Origin: Neonectria sp. B-13
Lineage: Eukaryota > Ascomycota > Sordariomycetes > Hypocreales > Nectriaceae
Length of the DNA stretch: 64,000 nt
NCBI GenBank assembly: GCA_002682825.1
Contig: NOKP01000032.1
Coordinates: 186,001-250,000, forward strand
Direction: 5' to 3'
Position numbers and translations under genes: made by a program. The notes below the pieces were generated by a model. That model did no database searches and was not told where the DNA came from. It saw nothing but the letters and a program-made list of their open reading frames with translations. Position 1 is the first letter of the stretch, and each line of letters begins with the position of its first letter. Below, piece by piece: positions 34,831 through 46,661 of the stretch.

Positions 34831-35945
34831 GCCGCTGTCGGAATCGTGTCCGTTGCGTTTCACGATTTCATCTGAAACTAGCGATGTCAGTAGAGGGGAA
34901 ATACGGACTGCACATGAGTCTGCTTGAATAATTGCTTGACCGGCCGATGACAAAAGTCGACTTTTTTACGTAACAAGGGCGAGGGCGGTTCGGGCTCCGG
35001 GGTGCTCAGTCAAACGTTTCCCAATGGCGAATCTGGTCATCGATTTTTCCAGTTCTCTGGGGAGCTGGAAGATGTGAGTAACATTCCGTGGCCATGAGCT
35101 AAGTGCTCCGACCGGCTAAATCATTCCAGCGACAAATAAACCAAATGTCAGTCGAGTCCACGCGTTCCCATGTTTAGCCTAAACAAAATACCTTGTGTGG
35201 TGCCGTGAGGCAGTTTCGAGGCTCCCGGTGTGGCCCGACACAGTTGCGCATGTGTACTGGGTAGACGTAGGGGAGGATGGTAGACTAAGGATGTGTTTCT
35301 GAAAGTAAGGAGCTAAGGACTTGTCAGCAGTGAGGATATCTCAAGATGAACGAGCGTTGGGCGATCATTGACGAAGGCGCTCTAATCCCTAATTGACTCC
35401 TTTCATAGTTAACCTGGTATGTCAAAATAATAACAAAGCGAGACCGTTCGCTACAGGCAAAATCTCATTTTCGCTGTTAATGCTCACCAATGTTTGTTGG
35501 GTAATTGTAGTTATGGTCATCTTTCCGGGGCAAATGACGGATCGCAAGTTGTCACATCATAACCCCCCGAGACAGAGCTCAGCATCTAGGAGAGCAGGGA
35601 GCCGAGCCTGGGTCAGAGAATGGGAAGCAAGGTTCACGAGTTGGTTATGAACCAGTGCTACGCAGGATATAATGCGTCTTGATGAGCGAGCCAGGGACCG
35701 TGGACAAACTGGAACGATGATGCTCGAATGTTGCATGGCATTGGGAATATTGACATGCCTGTATTCTGTGGACTACTGTATTACTTGCTACAATAGTCGG
35801 TCCTCCGAAAATCGACCAGCAGAGAGAAGGAATGTATTTGAGTAGCAGACAGCTTGACCTTTCGGGCTTGAACAAAAGAGGAAAGGATAAGCTGCTGGAA
35901 CTTGAAGAACTTTGGGACTCTCCACGTAGTCTCAAGGCCACAGCT
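34831..35945. other. Intergenic, nothing recognised
   Basis: Over 1 kb between the epoxide hydrolase relic and the bZIP gene. Open frames (35393-35650, 35645-35956) have low-complexity or no similarity. Confidence 0.45.
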
Positions 35946-37304
35946 TCACCCCCCACGAGCCAGTATCACGGATGCCTCTACTGCCCTTGCAATCTCATGT
36001 CGTGGGTACACAGGTCCCTTTTCCAGGCACTTGGCCACGTAAGCCAGATTGGATTCGAGAAGGCATGTATTGAGCCGGACTATTAAGGCTGTTGAGGGTA
36101 CGGGGTTGGGAGCAAGTGCCGTTGCAAAATCACCGAATGTAGAACCTGCATTTTCGGTGCCAGCCCCAGAGGATCCGGGCCTGCTGATTCTAAGTTCTAT
36201 TGTGTCTGGGCTGAGGACCTTTGCTCCAAGGCTTTGAAGTTGCTCCTGGACGCCGACGGCGGTGAGAAACTCGGGCTGTTCGAGCTGGTTGCTAGGATGG
36301 CCTGAGACGTCTGTGTCAGAGCTGTCATAGCTGCCATCCTCTGGAGATAGTAGGAAAGAGGGACAGTATCTCTCGGGCCGTCCAACAGAAGCTGTATTCC
36401 AGTTTGTGCCCGTTGCTTGGTGCATGTCGTCCCTCCCTGGTCCAAGCAGCCACTGCATGGAAGCCAGGAGCTGTTCGCGTGTACGGAGGCGTAGCGTTGA
36501 ACCGAAAGCGCGCTCCATGTCTTCGGCCGGTACGTAAAGATCGCCTCTGAGATAAAGGCAAGCTCGAGACAGTGTCGCCTTAACTAGACGGACTGGGAAA
36601 GAGTTGGAGTCCCACGCATTTAGGTGACTTCGGGGCCAGGCTTGTTCAACAAGAGGTGCCATGTCGGTCAAGCCGCTCCCGGTCTCGACATTGATCAAGT
36701 CCTCCACATGTACCTCAAAGGTGGGAGACGAGTCGTCGTCGACGCTCATGACGAACGAGGGGGGTTGGAACGATGATGCTTGGGGCATACTAGCATCCGC
36801 CGGCCGACAGCTCGGCCGCTCGTGGAGGTTCTTCTCTATGTTTGGCCCATCGTCTCGTCTATTATCTCGTTCGTTTTCTGGCTCACGAGGCGTGCTGGTG
36901 TCGGTAGGGGTTGAAACAGACCTCGCATGAACTAGGGCCTGCCTCGTGCAGTGCTGGAGTCGAGCCATCAACCTTGGCTGCCTCGCAATCTCTTCCGTGT
37001 TGAGCATTTCGTCGCAGAAGCTGATGAGCACGTGGCTCAATTCTTCAATGGTCGACTCGAGATGCTGGACTCGACGCCGTGTTGCTTCCTGGGCAGCCTG
37101 TCGTCGCTGGCGAAAGTCATGCTGGGCTTGGCGATTTCGCTCTCGACGCGTCTAGAAGCAGTGAGCAAGTGGTCGAGATAACGTCGAGATCGTTATGATT
37201 AACGTAGCATGTTCATACCGACATGAGCGAAGGCGAGTCGGGGTATAGAAACCATAGCCACGTACCTTAACATCCTCATTCTTCTTCTTGGTTACTCGTG
37301 GCAT
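35946..37304 (-). CDS. bZIP transcription factor
   Basis: 414 aa in two exons, 37304-37266 and 37151-35946, phase-checked. The first exon codes only MPRVTKKKNEDVK; the second begins with the basic region TRRERNRQAQHDFRQRRQAA. This has the bZIP signature N-x7-R (NRQAQHDFR), followed by a short heptad stretch (VQHLESTIEELSHVLISF). The rest is a Ser/Pro-rich middle and a conserved-looking region (RLVKATLSRACLYLRGDLYVP) seen in fungal bZIP regulators of this type. It lies about 3 kb from the isocyanide cluster, on its left flank; a link is unproven. Confidence 0.85.
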
Positions 37305-37697
37305 CTTACGGTGTGTGTTGTGACATGAATGAAGGAGCTGGAGACTGAACTGGCCAGGATTAAAGCGCCCCGTCCGATGGATTGTTGGCCTTGGGTGTTG
37401 TCGGCATTTTCCCCTAATCATTTCATAGTGGGTCATCGGTCTGATTACTCAACAGGTTTAAAACAAGAGCCGGGTGGTTCACTAATCGATTAATGATGAA
37501 AAACGTGACGTAAAAGCTCCGACAGTGACATGATTGGGTCGAGCCATGGCGTGTCGTAGCAACCGAGTTGGTACCCTAATCAACTGGAATGTTCCTAGTG
37601 AAGACTAACTCGATAAAAAGAGCGAGAACGAAGCATGTCGTGAGTCACATCCAGAAACTAGCCCACGGAATACAGATTCTACTTGACAAATCTCAAC
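37305..37697. promoter_or_regulatory. Divergent promoter between bZIP gene and SDR gene
   Basis: 393 bp between two divergent start codons. It contains TGACGT-type words (AACGTGACGTAAAAG near 37501), close to the CRE-like half sites of bZIP proteins, so autoregulation or control of the SDR is possible. Confidence 0.45.
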
Positions 37698-38716
37698 ATG
37701 CCATCCAAGCGTACAGTTCTCATCACCGGGTTCGTCAATCTAACTCTTCCTTCAGGTTTGATTGACCCATTGAACTAACGGCTCTTCTCCGGCCTATAGC
37801 TGCTCAGAAGGAGGAGCTGGCCATGCTCTCGCTCTCGAGTTCGCCGCTCAAGGGTTTCGGGTCTTTGCTACAGCTCGATCTACGAATTCACTCGTTCTGC
37901 TCGAAGAGAAAGGCATTGAGACCCTGACGCTTGATGTGACGCGGCCAGAGAGCATATCCGCCCTTAAGACTGAGATTGCTAAGCGGACTGAAGGGAAGCT
38001 TGACGTCCTGTTCAATAATGCTGGCACGAGTGAGTGGCTCTACCAGGGCTCCAAAAGCTGTTTAAGTGCTAACAACTCTAGTGTACGAGGCTCCGGCGAT
38101 TGAAGCCGACCCAGCCGAAGTGCGGAAAATGTTTAACGCCAACGTCTTCGGTCTCTTCGATATGATCCAAGCCTTCACGCCACTTCTGCTTGCCTCCGTC
38201 TCTAGCTTGACTTCACCGCCTACCATCATCAATACTGCATCAGTTGTAGCCCGAATTCCCTATCTGTTTACTGCCCAGTACAACGCCTCTAAGGCGGCCG
38301 TGTCCTCCTACTCTGACACCTTGCGGGTTGAACTAGCGCCCCTGGGCATCAAAGTGGTCACGTTGTTTATGGGATTAGTTAGAACAAAGATCACGTCGCC
38401 CGACAAGGCACAGTTCGGTCCCAACAGCCTCTACATTGATGCTGAACCGGGTCTTAGGGAAAGGTCCCGGCTTCATCTGCGAGACGGCATGAAACCTGAA
38501 GAGTTCGCACGACTGGTGGTTCAGGAAGCCGTAAGCAAGAAGCCGGCTCTGGGCCAGGGAGAATACATCTGGCAAGGAACAAATGCGTATATTGTGTGGC
38601 TGCTCAACGCAGTTGGATGGAGGAAGATCTTTGACAGTACAGTTGAGGGAGCGGTTGGCTTGAGGAAGGAGATAAAGCGTGCCATCTTCGAGCGGGGCCA
38701 AAATAGTGCACTTTGA
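37698..38716 (+). CDS. Short-chain dehydrogenase, Ayr1-like
   Basis: 298 aa in three exons: 37698-37729, 37800-38029 and 38082-38716, phase-checked. The NADP-binding motif TGCSEGGAGHALA (TGxxxGxG) is completed across intron 1; NNAGT precedes intron 2; the catalytic Ser lies in NTASVVARIP and the Tyr-Lys pair in YNASKAA. The long C-terminal region after FMGLVRTKI, ending with a hydrophobic stretch (AYIVWLLNAVGW), resembles 1-acyl-dihydroxyacetone-phosphate reductases (Ayr1), which sit on lipid droplets. Divergent from the bZIP gene. It could equally serve the nearby biosynthetic cluster. Confidence 0.87.
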
Positions 38717-39507
38717 GCAATCTAGACAGCGGTTGTGGTAGTTGAATGTGAAGATAAGTAGGGTAGATGGATTAATCCAGATTTCATACCTCAGTTTGGC
38801 AGTATAGCCGATGTAGGTGTGGTGACAAACCACATCAGGAATGGCGACGCTGACGTCGAGCTCTCCAAGTAGACTGAAGTAGAGCTGAAGAATAATGTCG
38901 GATTGACTACACTAACTGGAAATATTAAAGCAAGCGTGACAACAGCTGGTCAACGCCTTAAGTAACGCAATAACTGCGGGTCCTTGCAATATGATAGCGG
39001 CTCTAATGATATAGACCTTCCCCACAGAGGCTTACTACCGCAGCGCATGCTAGGCGGGCAGGTTGGGGCGCGTGATGAGAACAGTCGGGTCACACATCAT
39101 TGTAGGAAGTATCATATCGAAGAATCAAACCTTCTCCTTCGCTGGGTGAACTCAACTCAACTGCCCCTGTTGGCGGAGCTAGTAAAAAGAAGGCAAGGGT
39201 CAACTCTGTCTTACGTTATGCTGCCGAGCAAGTCACGCGTGTATCCTCACACACGCACGGGCTGTCTTACCTAGCGGCTTAGGCTTCTCGCAGATGAAAA
39301 ATGGGCACACCATCCGCCCGTGATAGCAGATTACGAACATCTCGGTTGGTCTTACGTACATAATGTAAACAACAGTTGAGGTGCGATGGGTATTAAAGTC
39401 AGCAAGCTCAAGACAGAAGGAATTAACAAAAAGGATCTCAAATACATAATAACAACCAAAAACTTGACTCAGACTCTCTACAAACTGTTTGACGTTCACC
39501 TTTCGCA
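38717..39507. other. Intergenic, nothing recognised
   Basis: 3' flank of the SDR and 5' flank of the small DUF1330-like gene. Open frames here show no similarity. Confidence 0.45.
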
Positions 39508-39945
39508 ATGGCGTACCAAGAGCTCACAGACACCGCGGCGGTCGAGAAAGCCATCGCATCAATCAACCCCAACAAGCCAGTATACATGCTCAACCTCTTG
39601 AAGTTCCGACCGGTTGCAGTCTATGACCCCTCAAGCCCGCCAGAGATTATTTCTCTCGCCTCTTGCAGCGGTCGCGAGGCATGGCAACAACGCTACGTGC
39701 CTGCTTTCTTTGCGCTTCCGACCATGACCGGGACTCGGGTCCCATTTTCGGGCAAAATGGTGGGAAAGGTGCTAGGCCTACAGGACGATGATTGGAATGA
39801 AGTGGTTCTTGTCAAGTACGAGAACGTCGAGGTTTTCAGAGATACCATCATGAGTGAGGAGTATGCGCGGACATCGGTGCCTCATCGACTTGCTGCACTC
39901 GCTGATGCGAGGTTGTTTGCTTTTGAGTTTTTAGGCTCTATTTAA
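39508..39945 (+). CDS. Small DUF1330-like protein
   Basis: Intronless 145-aa protein. NKPVYMLNLLKFRPVA near residue 25 and the following GREAWQQRY, VPFSGKMVGKVLG and a C-terminal EYARTSVPHRLAALADAR resemble DUF1330-type ferredoxin-fold (dimeric alpha/beta barrel) proteins. Relatives have unknown function, though similar small folds act in biosynthetic clusters as isomerases or monooxygenases. It lies next to the adenylation-acyltransferase gene (convergent, 309 bp apart), so it may belong to the cluster. Confidence 0.7.
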   Translation: MAYQELTDTAAVEKAIASINPNKPVYMLNLLKFRPVAVYDPSSPPEIISLASCSGREAWQQRYVPAFFALPTMTGTRVPFSGKMVGKVLGLQDDDWNEVVLVKYENVEVFRDTIMSEEYARTSVPHRLAALADARLFAFEFLGSI

Positions 39946-40254
39946 GCACTGTTGAGCAGAGTTATTTCATATGCTGAAGACGGGCCTGCAACTGAAAGAG
40001 GGGATGACAAGTTGAGGGGCAACGTGTATAATTAGCAAGAACGATTGATTATCCCACCGGCTCTGCGAACCACTCAGTATTAAGCTATCCGAATACTAGC
40101 CCCTTACAGAGCACGTTGAACCCTTAGGAGAACCAGTTTCCTGTTCGAAAAAATCACGTTCTTGCCAGAAAACCGAGCTTACATTCTACCTGCGCCTTCA
40201 TGCAAGATGGAACTATGTTTGATGCGAGTATATCCTTCGGTGCGATACCCGTGG
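39946..40254. other. Short convergent spacer
   Basis: 309 bp of 3' flank between the DUF1330-like gene and the adenylation-acyltransferase gene. Nothing recognised. Confidence 0.5.
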
Positions 40255-43200
40255 TCATCCCCGGAATGTAGCATACTTGGCAAATTCTTCGTCCTCCATC
40301 AACATCTTTAACTCTTCAGGAAACGTGCCAAATAGAAGCTCAACGCCGCCGTGCTTGTCCATAGGGAGAATAATGCACATCCGAAATGCCGAGTTGAAGC
40401 CTTCCATGAGCGGTCGCACGGCGTCAGGAGCTCCTGCATTGTCGAAGAACTCACTACCAAACAACACATCGCTCGTCGGGAACAACATCATGTTGGTGAC
40501 CATGGCGTCCATCCCGCCAAGACGCATGAAGGCATACCTGAGCTGGGTGTAGTCGGGCACAGTCTGCAGCAGCGTGAAGGCGTCGTGTACAAGCGATGGC
40601 CTAATGCGCGCGGCTGCTTCGCGGATGACCAAGGCAATGCTCCCAATGGTTGTCTCGGGCGAACAGAGTGTCTCGACGGGCATGGAAGGTCGATTCACCA
40701 CAATGAGGTTGCCCATGTAGGTAGACGGAAGCAAAGGAGAAAAGTACGGACGACCGTCGATGGGCAGCTCCAAAATGGACTCATCATTGGGTCCAAACGT
40801 TTGTCCCTGAGACTCCTTTGCCACACGGTATCGCGCCCTGATCATTGCCCTCCAGAACAAAGCCTGCACAATGTCGCTGGCTGATGTCACAACCCCTTTG
40901 GCCCCGGGATCAACAGCCACTTCTCGTTTCAGCGTTTCTAGATTCTCAGGCGAGACATAGAAAATTCTTGAATCTAAATGTCGGTCTTGCTTGGCGGGAG
41001 GAAAAGCAGGTACCGGGAAGTTCATCTTGGCTTTGTACACGCCGTCTCCAGCTTTGAGTTCTTCTGGCGCCGCAAACCCAAGATAGTCCCATGTAGTAGG
41101 GTCTATCTCTTGGGCTGGTCGGGCGTATCCTTCCTGCTCCCAGAGCATGTGTGGAAGGCTCCGATTCATGCTCTCGGGGTCTAGCCAGCTACAGGTTGCT
41201 GATGTATCGCCTTCAGCATATCTGCAGCTTTCGGCCCACGCTCTGATAGCGGTTACAACACCGGTTCCATCGAAGCACGAATGATGAAATCCTGTAGCAA
41301 GCAGGCAGCCGCCCTCGACAAAATTCGCCTGTGCGATCATGATGTCGGCTGGGAGCGTTGGAAACCAGGGGGCTTCGAGGACGAGTTCGTCCTTGAATGC
41401 TGAAGACAGGAACCCGGCTTCTCGTAGTTCTTGAAATGGCGGAAGAGTGTGCGAAAGGTCCCTGTAAACTAACTGTCTTGGACTAGGAGAGGAGCGCATC
41501 GGATCGTTATCCCGAGAGGGTGATGCAGGTGCTACCGATGTGATCCGGATCTGGCCTTTCCTGTATCCGGCTTCTTGCTCCGAGCAAGCCATCACCTTCA
41601 TGTCGAGGGTTGGGATGAGACTGATTGTGCGAGCAAGACCCCGCTGCAATCCCGCAAATGCTTGTTCAAAACCGACGCCTTTGCGCAGAGGAATGTAGAA
41701 TAGCATTTTCACGTACAGCTTAGGCATGAGCAAGTCGAATTCGTTCATCTTGAGCGACTGCCTTGTCTTGTACTTGCTCAGAAGTTCTTTCATCTTGCTT
41801 AACTTGTCATCGAGTTCGGAGCTTGTTCCGTTCGTATTTGTCGCTCCGGCCACCAGTTGTGCAAGGGCAGCAGAGAACTTGGCAATGGTGGGGTTTGCGT
41901 ATACATGTCGAGGTGCCAGTTGCTCTTGTAATCCCATTGCACCCCGGAGAGATCGTATGGCTCGGAACACAAGGAGTGAGTCAAGCCCAAGGTTAAAGAG
42001 GTCCGAGTCTAGCGAGGCGTTTCGAATTGCAGGTGACAGCGAGCCAAAGATGTGGCGGACAGCGTTGGTGATGGACTCAATTGAGGTAGTATCAACCGTC
42101 ATCGACAGCTGCGTGTCCGAATCGCCCGATCGTGAACCGTAAAAACGCTCAATGTACTCAGCGTAGAGTGTCAGGGTGGCACGTCGCTTGACTGTTCCCT
42201 TGTCTGTGCGCACGAATGGCTTGTCTTCTTCTGCAAACATGATGTAGTCCCTGTGCAGCTGATCTTTATGCAAAGACGAAGCATTGGCCTTTTGTACCGT
42301 CTCCCAGATACTGTCGAAGAGCTCGTCATTTCCTGCTGAAGGGTCTTTCAGCTCGATGAGTAGGGCAGCTTGGGGCTTTGCCGTTCCAACCTGTGGGGTA
42401 TCAGTACTCGAGATGACAATATTACTTATTGGAAAGTTGAGGAGCTTGAATGGGACAACTCACCACGAGGCAGCCGTTAATTGCAGGGTGTGTGGTGACA
42501 AAGGCTTCCGTGTCCAATGGGGATATTTTGTAACCGTTGGACAGGACAACAATATCATCGCTCCTCCCCTTGTAGGCCCAGTGATCAGGCTTCGTAGGAT
42601 GCTTCACATACAAGTCCTTCAGATTGATTTCTTGTAGGTCGGGAAAGGTGTGGAAGATTCCCTGAAACAGAGACCAGTGCTCATTGCGACGCACCCAATG
42701 CTCGTACACTCCGGGCTCAACCTCTTTGAACTCGAAGCCGGAGTAGGGATGGAAAGCAAAGTAGAGCCAGTCTTCTCTATCAACTTCAAGATTTCCGATG
42801 AAGAGACCCTCTGTGGTACCCGTCAAGTTGAGAACACGGACGACTTTGTTGACTTTTGAAGCACTGATTGGACTGATCGGACCTTCATAGCGAAGCTTAG
42901 CGTTTTACAAGGAAAGAATCAACCTTAGACGACTTACCACCAGATGCGCAGATGAATTTGGCTGACTCGAACTTGGCCAAGACGTCGGGTGTCTCGCCCA
43001 GCTCATCGACAAGTGATGGCACCATGCTCCATATGTCAATCTTTCCATGATCTGCTAAAGACTCTATGAGGTCCATATTGGGTATGACTCCCACGGGTCC
43101 CATAATGCAGTGCATACCATAAAGCGAAGGTATGAGCATATTCATGATAATACCCGCTCCCTTGAGTGACGATGTTGATTAGCTGACAGCTCCCTGGTAC

Positions 43201-44070
43201 TTTGTTTAGTCATATACATACGTGACTCATCGGAAATGACGAGTATAGTCGATCCCCCTCCTTCCACATTGATGTCCAAGGAGGCATTCTGCCATCACCT
43301 TCGGTGGGTGGCAGTAGCCGCACGGCATCCATGGTACCTATGAGAACATGTGACCATGTTATGGGCTTCGGCAAGCCTGTAGAACCAGAAGTATGCAGGA
43401 CGCAGAATGGGTCTTCGGCAGCTTCTTCGAACTTCTTGTTGTATTGATAGTGATCCGTTGTTTCGGCATCAAGAAGGTCATTGGTTTCTGGGATGTCTAG
43501 AATCTTCATAGGGCGTTGTCGGAGAAATTCTTTGACCTGGGGAAGATGCCGTTGTTCGCTTGGCTGAATCCAAATGCCACATTCTGCTGCTTCGAGGACA
43601 GCTAGAGCGCCTTCAGTGCTGTTCTTCGGCGAAAGGAACAAGGCCTGTAAAGAATAGAATAGTATAAGTCAGGCGCCTTTGATCTTGTTTGCAGCATCAC
43701 GTTTCAGTACTACATACCTTGTACCCTGTTTTGATGCAGGCGTAAGTCAACAAAATATGACGAAGATCATCTTGGTTCAGTTAGCGGGCAAACTTTAATG
43801 ACATTCCCATAGCTCAGAATATCTTTCCAACTTACGAGGTCCGATATAGCCCACTGTCTCGAACGTGGTGCTTTTCCCCAGCTTGTTATGCAACCACCAA
43901 GCTGTTTTGTCCACTGCCCTCGCAAAGGTGCGAGCAGATACATGGCGCAGTCCTTGTGAAATATCCGAGGAGGTCGCTACCGAGTAGATAATTCGATCTG
44001 GGTCGGTAGAGGCTAGGTCGTCCACAATCTGAGGGATTAACCTCTTGCCGTGCTTGATTGGGGCCTCCAT
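40255..44070 (-). CDS. NRPS-like protein: adenylation - carrier - BAHD acyltransferase
   Basis: 1162 aa in six exons with introns 43835-43771, 43717-43645, 43221-43161, 42937-42883 and 42463-42391; total length is whole codons. Order of domains: an adenylation domain (about 1-560) with core motif HTSGSTGLPKPI, TGTTEG and the Y(K)GRSDDIVVLSNG region; a carrier domain (about 570-660) with LGLDSLLV, Ser about 589 carrying the phosphopantetheine arm; and a transferase domain (about 680-1160) with the BAHD motif HHSCFDG (His about 821, Asp about 825), related to trichothecene 3-O-acetyltransferases. It should activate a carboxylic acid, hold it as a thioester and hand it to an alcohol or amine. 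No condensation, reductase or thioesterase domain. Divergent from the isocyanide synthase gene. Confidence 0.9.
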
Positions 44071-44919
44071 TACAGCTGCGAATCTCAGAAAAGAAGCCGA
44101 AGAAGGTAAATGCACTTGAATACTTTTCGGAGAAAGTACCTAGAGAGAGATATATTCAATTCAATGTATCTTATGTAGCTAGTTGTGGGTTTGTCTGTGG
44201 CATTATAAACAACATTAAATTCTTTTTTTAACACAGTGACTTGAGGGAGTTTTCACCTCGTGTTCGATCCTGCATTCGCAACAACACCGCCGTGGCCGCA
44301 GAACCATTACAGCTCTCTCGGCAACCTTGAAATGGTTGAATGCCGATTTGATCACACAATCCATAGTACATCTATCCAGAAGTGGCAAAACGGCCCGAAC
44401 TCTTTTCGGTGCCCCGAACGGCCAAGTGTAAGCTGATCTTAGAACCCGAGAACTCATAATATGTAAGCTGACCAATCTCCCAGGCATCCCCGAACGTGTA
44501 AGATTCCAGCGTAGAGAAATCTGACATACTGCGGTCTGACAAAAAAAATCAGTAATCAGATGCCGAGAGGCTGAGTCCGTCTTGGAACCGCAGAGGAGGA
44601 TAGTCTGGGTCTGCGTGGCTGGCGTTAGGCCTCATCGTCAACACATGCACGAGCGTAAGGCGTGCTTGTCAGTTGCCACGTTCAGTAGCGTGCGGCGATT
44701 GCCTCTTGCCAATTCTGCCGGGCCTCGCAGCGTTGTTCGTGTCAGACGTCGTCGATAATGCAAAGCTGTTGTTCACTTATACGACTTCCAGTGAACCATT
44801 TTCTATTTATCGCAGTGAAATCCCCAGCTATCTCTGGTTTTTCAACTTCCTCTTCTTATCAAGTAGCTTCCTACTCATTGTCAGTATTCTTTCAATTCAT
44901 TCAACCTGCCCCAGCAGCC
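44071..44919. promoter_or_regulatory. Divergent promoter of the isocyanide cluster core
   Basis: 849 bp between the start codons of the adenylation-acyltransferase gene and the isocyanide synthase gene. Visible candidate sites are TGTAAGCTGA at 44427-44436 and again at 44462-44471 (direct repeat), a CGG-N4-CCG inverted repeat at 44407-44416, and TCGTGTTCGA at 44258-44267. CCCCGAACG occurs at 44412 and 44488. Zn2Cys6 proteins bind CGG/CCG pairs, so these are targets to consider for the AflR-like regulator next door. Confidence 0.5.
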
Positions 44920-46171
44920 ATGCATGTTCTTCCCATGATCCCGAGCTCCGAGAGCCTTGCCTCAAACGAGAAATTGTCGCAAGCTGCACAGGAGGCAACA
45001 GAGATATCCGTCAAGATCCTAAGCCTCATCTACGAGTATGCCTTGAACAAATTCGACGACACCGCGGACAGGCTTGCCGCTGGCATCCCCAAGTTCCTCT
45101 CGGTCATTGATCAGTTCGTCATTGCAGGGAAACAAGTGGAAATGTGTCTCCCAGCATTTCCCTTCAAGTCTGCAAACAGAGTCTACAAAGTGTTTGGTAT
45201 CTTACCCGACAAGGCTGAGGAGCTGTCACTGGAGCGTTTGAATACCATGTGCGCTCGCATTGGCCAGGTGTACGAGCCAGGCGCGAAGCTCACCATCATC
45301 TCGGATGGACTCGTCTATAATGGTACGTGTACTTACACCCTGCATGTCGCTTCCATTCAAGCCGGGTCGCTAATTCAGTACTTCGTGTGTATAGACTTGT
45401 TGAGTATCCCGGATCGAGATGTCTGGGCATACGGTCAGGCTTTGCGTGCAATGGCTCTCCAGAAGGGGTTCATCCACATCGACTTCTCTCGTCTTCAAGA
45501 CCTGGTCAACTTCCCCCTCCCTGAGAAATTGGAGGAGATCACATATGTCGCCAATGCTACCAACTTCCGACGATACCTCCTCAACAAATATGGCAAAGAT
45601 GACCTGGATATCGATCATGAGATTGCTACCAAGCCTGACACGCTGATGACTTATCGTGGCTATCGAAGATTTCTCGAGTCGGACTTGCAACACGTCTTTC
45701 CAGCCGGCAACGGTCGATCAGTCAAAGCCTACAAGAAGAACGTGAGGTTTCTAGCCAAGGAAATGCTGATCCGAGGATACGTATGTCCACCCAATCCCCC
45801 ATATTACTACACCCGCAGCCTCTATCTCCGCGTTTGTGAAAATGCAAACAAACAGTTTGTTATGATGCTAAGAACCTTTTCTCGAACAGGCATTCGCAGG
45901 GGCAGTCAAATCGGCCTTTCCAGATCATTTGCGTCTCTCCATTCATAAATCCACTGGCGAGCACAAAGTTTCCATGAGCCTACTCAACACCAAAACTGGC
46001 TATACGACGCCATGGCATTGCAGCGTCGCTTTGATGGCGGACGGTGAGTGGATTAGCTCTCCGATGGGCGACTTCAAGGAGGATTCCAGACTGGAAGTCG
46101 TTTGCGAGGATGGTCGGCCTAGCTTCTTTGAAGAGAAGGTCGCACGTCATGAGCCTGTCAATGGGAATTAG
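44920..46171 (+). CDS. Isocyanide synthase (DIT1/PvcA family), stand-alone
   Basis: Builds an isocyanide (isonitrile) group on the amino nitrogen of an amino acid. 356 aa in three exons, 44920-45322, 45395-45780 and 45890-46171, phase-checked. ATG 44920 has a good context (CAGCCATGC); an upstream in-frame ATG at 44758 would add 54 unrelated residues. Family landmarks are the N-terminal helix ISVKILSLIYEYALNKFDD, AFPFKSANRVYKVFGILPD, ERLNTMCARIGQVYEPGAKL, then IISDGLVYNDLLSIPDRDVW (strongly conserved, restored by splicing). Further on are KEMLIRGYAFAGAVKSAFPD, HLRLSIHKS and TTPWHCSVALM. No adenylation domain is fused. Neighbours suggest a secondary-metabolism role rather than spore-wall dityrosine. 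Confidence 0.9.
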
Positions 46172-46661
46172 AGAGCAAGTACTTGGGTAGTTGATTTAGG
46201 AGAAATTTGTTTGATATCTCTTGCTATCTGAACTTCATTTCTGGGGGTAGAACAAGATTTCTTACTGCGACGGACTAGGTAGACAGACACCATGGTGCTC
46301 AATTCCAGTCAACCTACTCTGCATTCTCCTCTCTGCGGTGAACGATCTATATGTGAGCGCTCACGTATGTCAAGGGAGCCGTAATCATCATATACCTGTA
46401 CCTGTATAACAAGTAAAATCGGTTCACTCCACTTAATTTGTATCCCTCTTTGCCTCGATTTATTTTCTTGTTATTTAGTAGCTTCGCTCGTCTAGACAAA
46501 CATTCAATCTTAGGTGGAACACGTACAGACGATTCTCTTTGTCAATGACTTTTGCGGGTTGCTCATCAGCTGTATTCTTCCCAAAATTGCAACTGCCTCT
46601 CAAGCCAAATCCTTCTTGTTGTCATTAGTAGTATCAACACTGAAACCCAAATGTAGCCCCT
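46172..46661. other. Convergent spacer
   Basis: 3' flanks of the isocyanide synthase and the AflR-like regulator. An AT-rich stretch near 46435-46500 could hold polyadenylation signals. No gene. Confidence 0.5.

Noticed and set aside
40351..40884. 177-aa plus-strand open frame
   Set aside because: Antisense to the acyltransferase domain, His/Arg-rich shadow translation.
44258..44267. AflR consensus site (TCG-N5-CGR)
   Set aside because: TCGTGTTCGA has only four bases between the half sites, so it does not match the consensus; kept only as a loose candidate.
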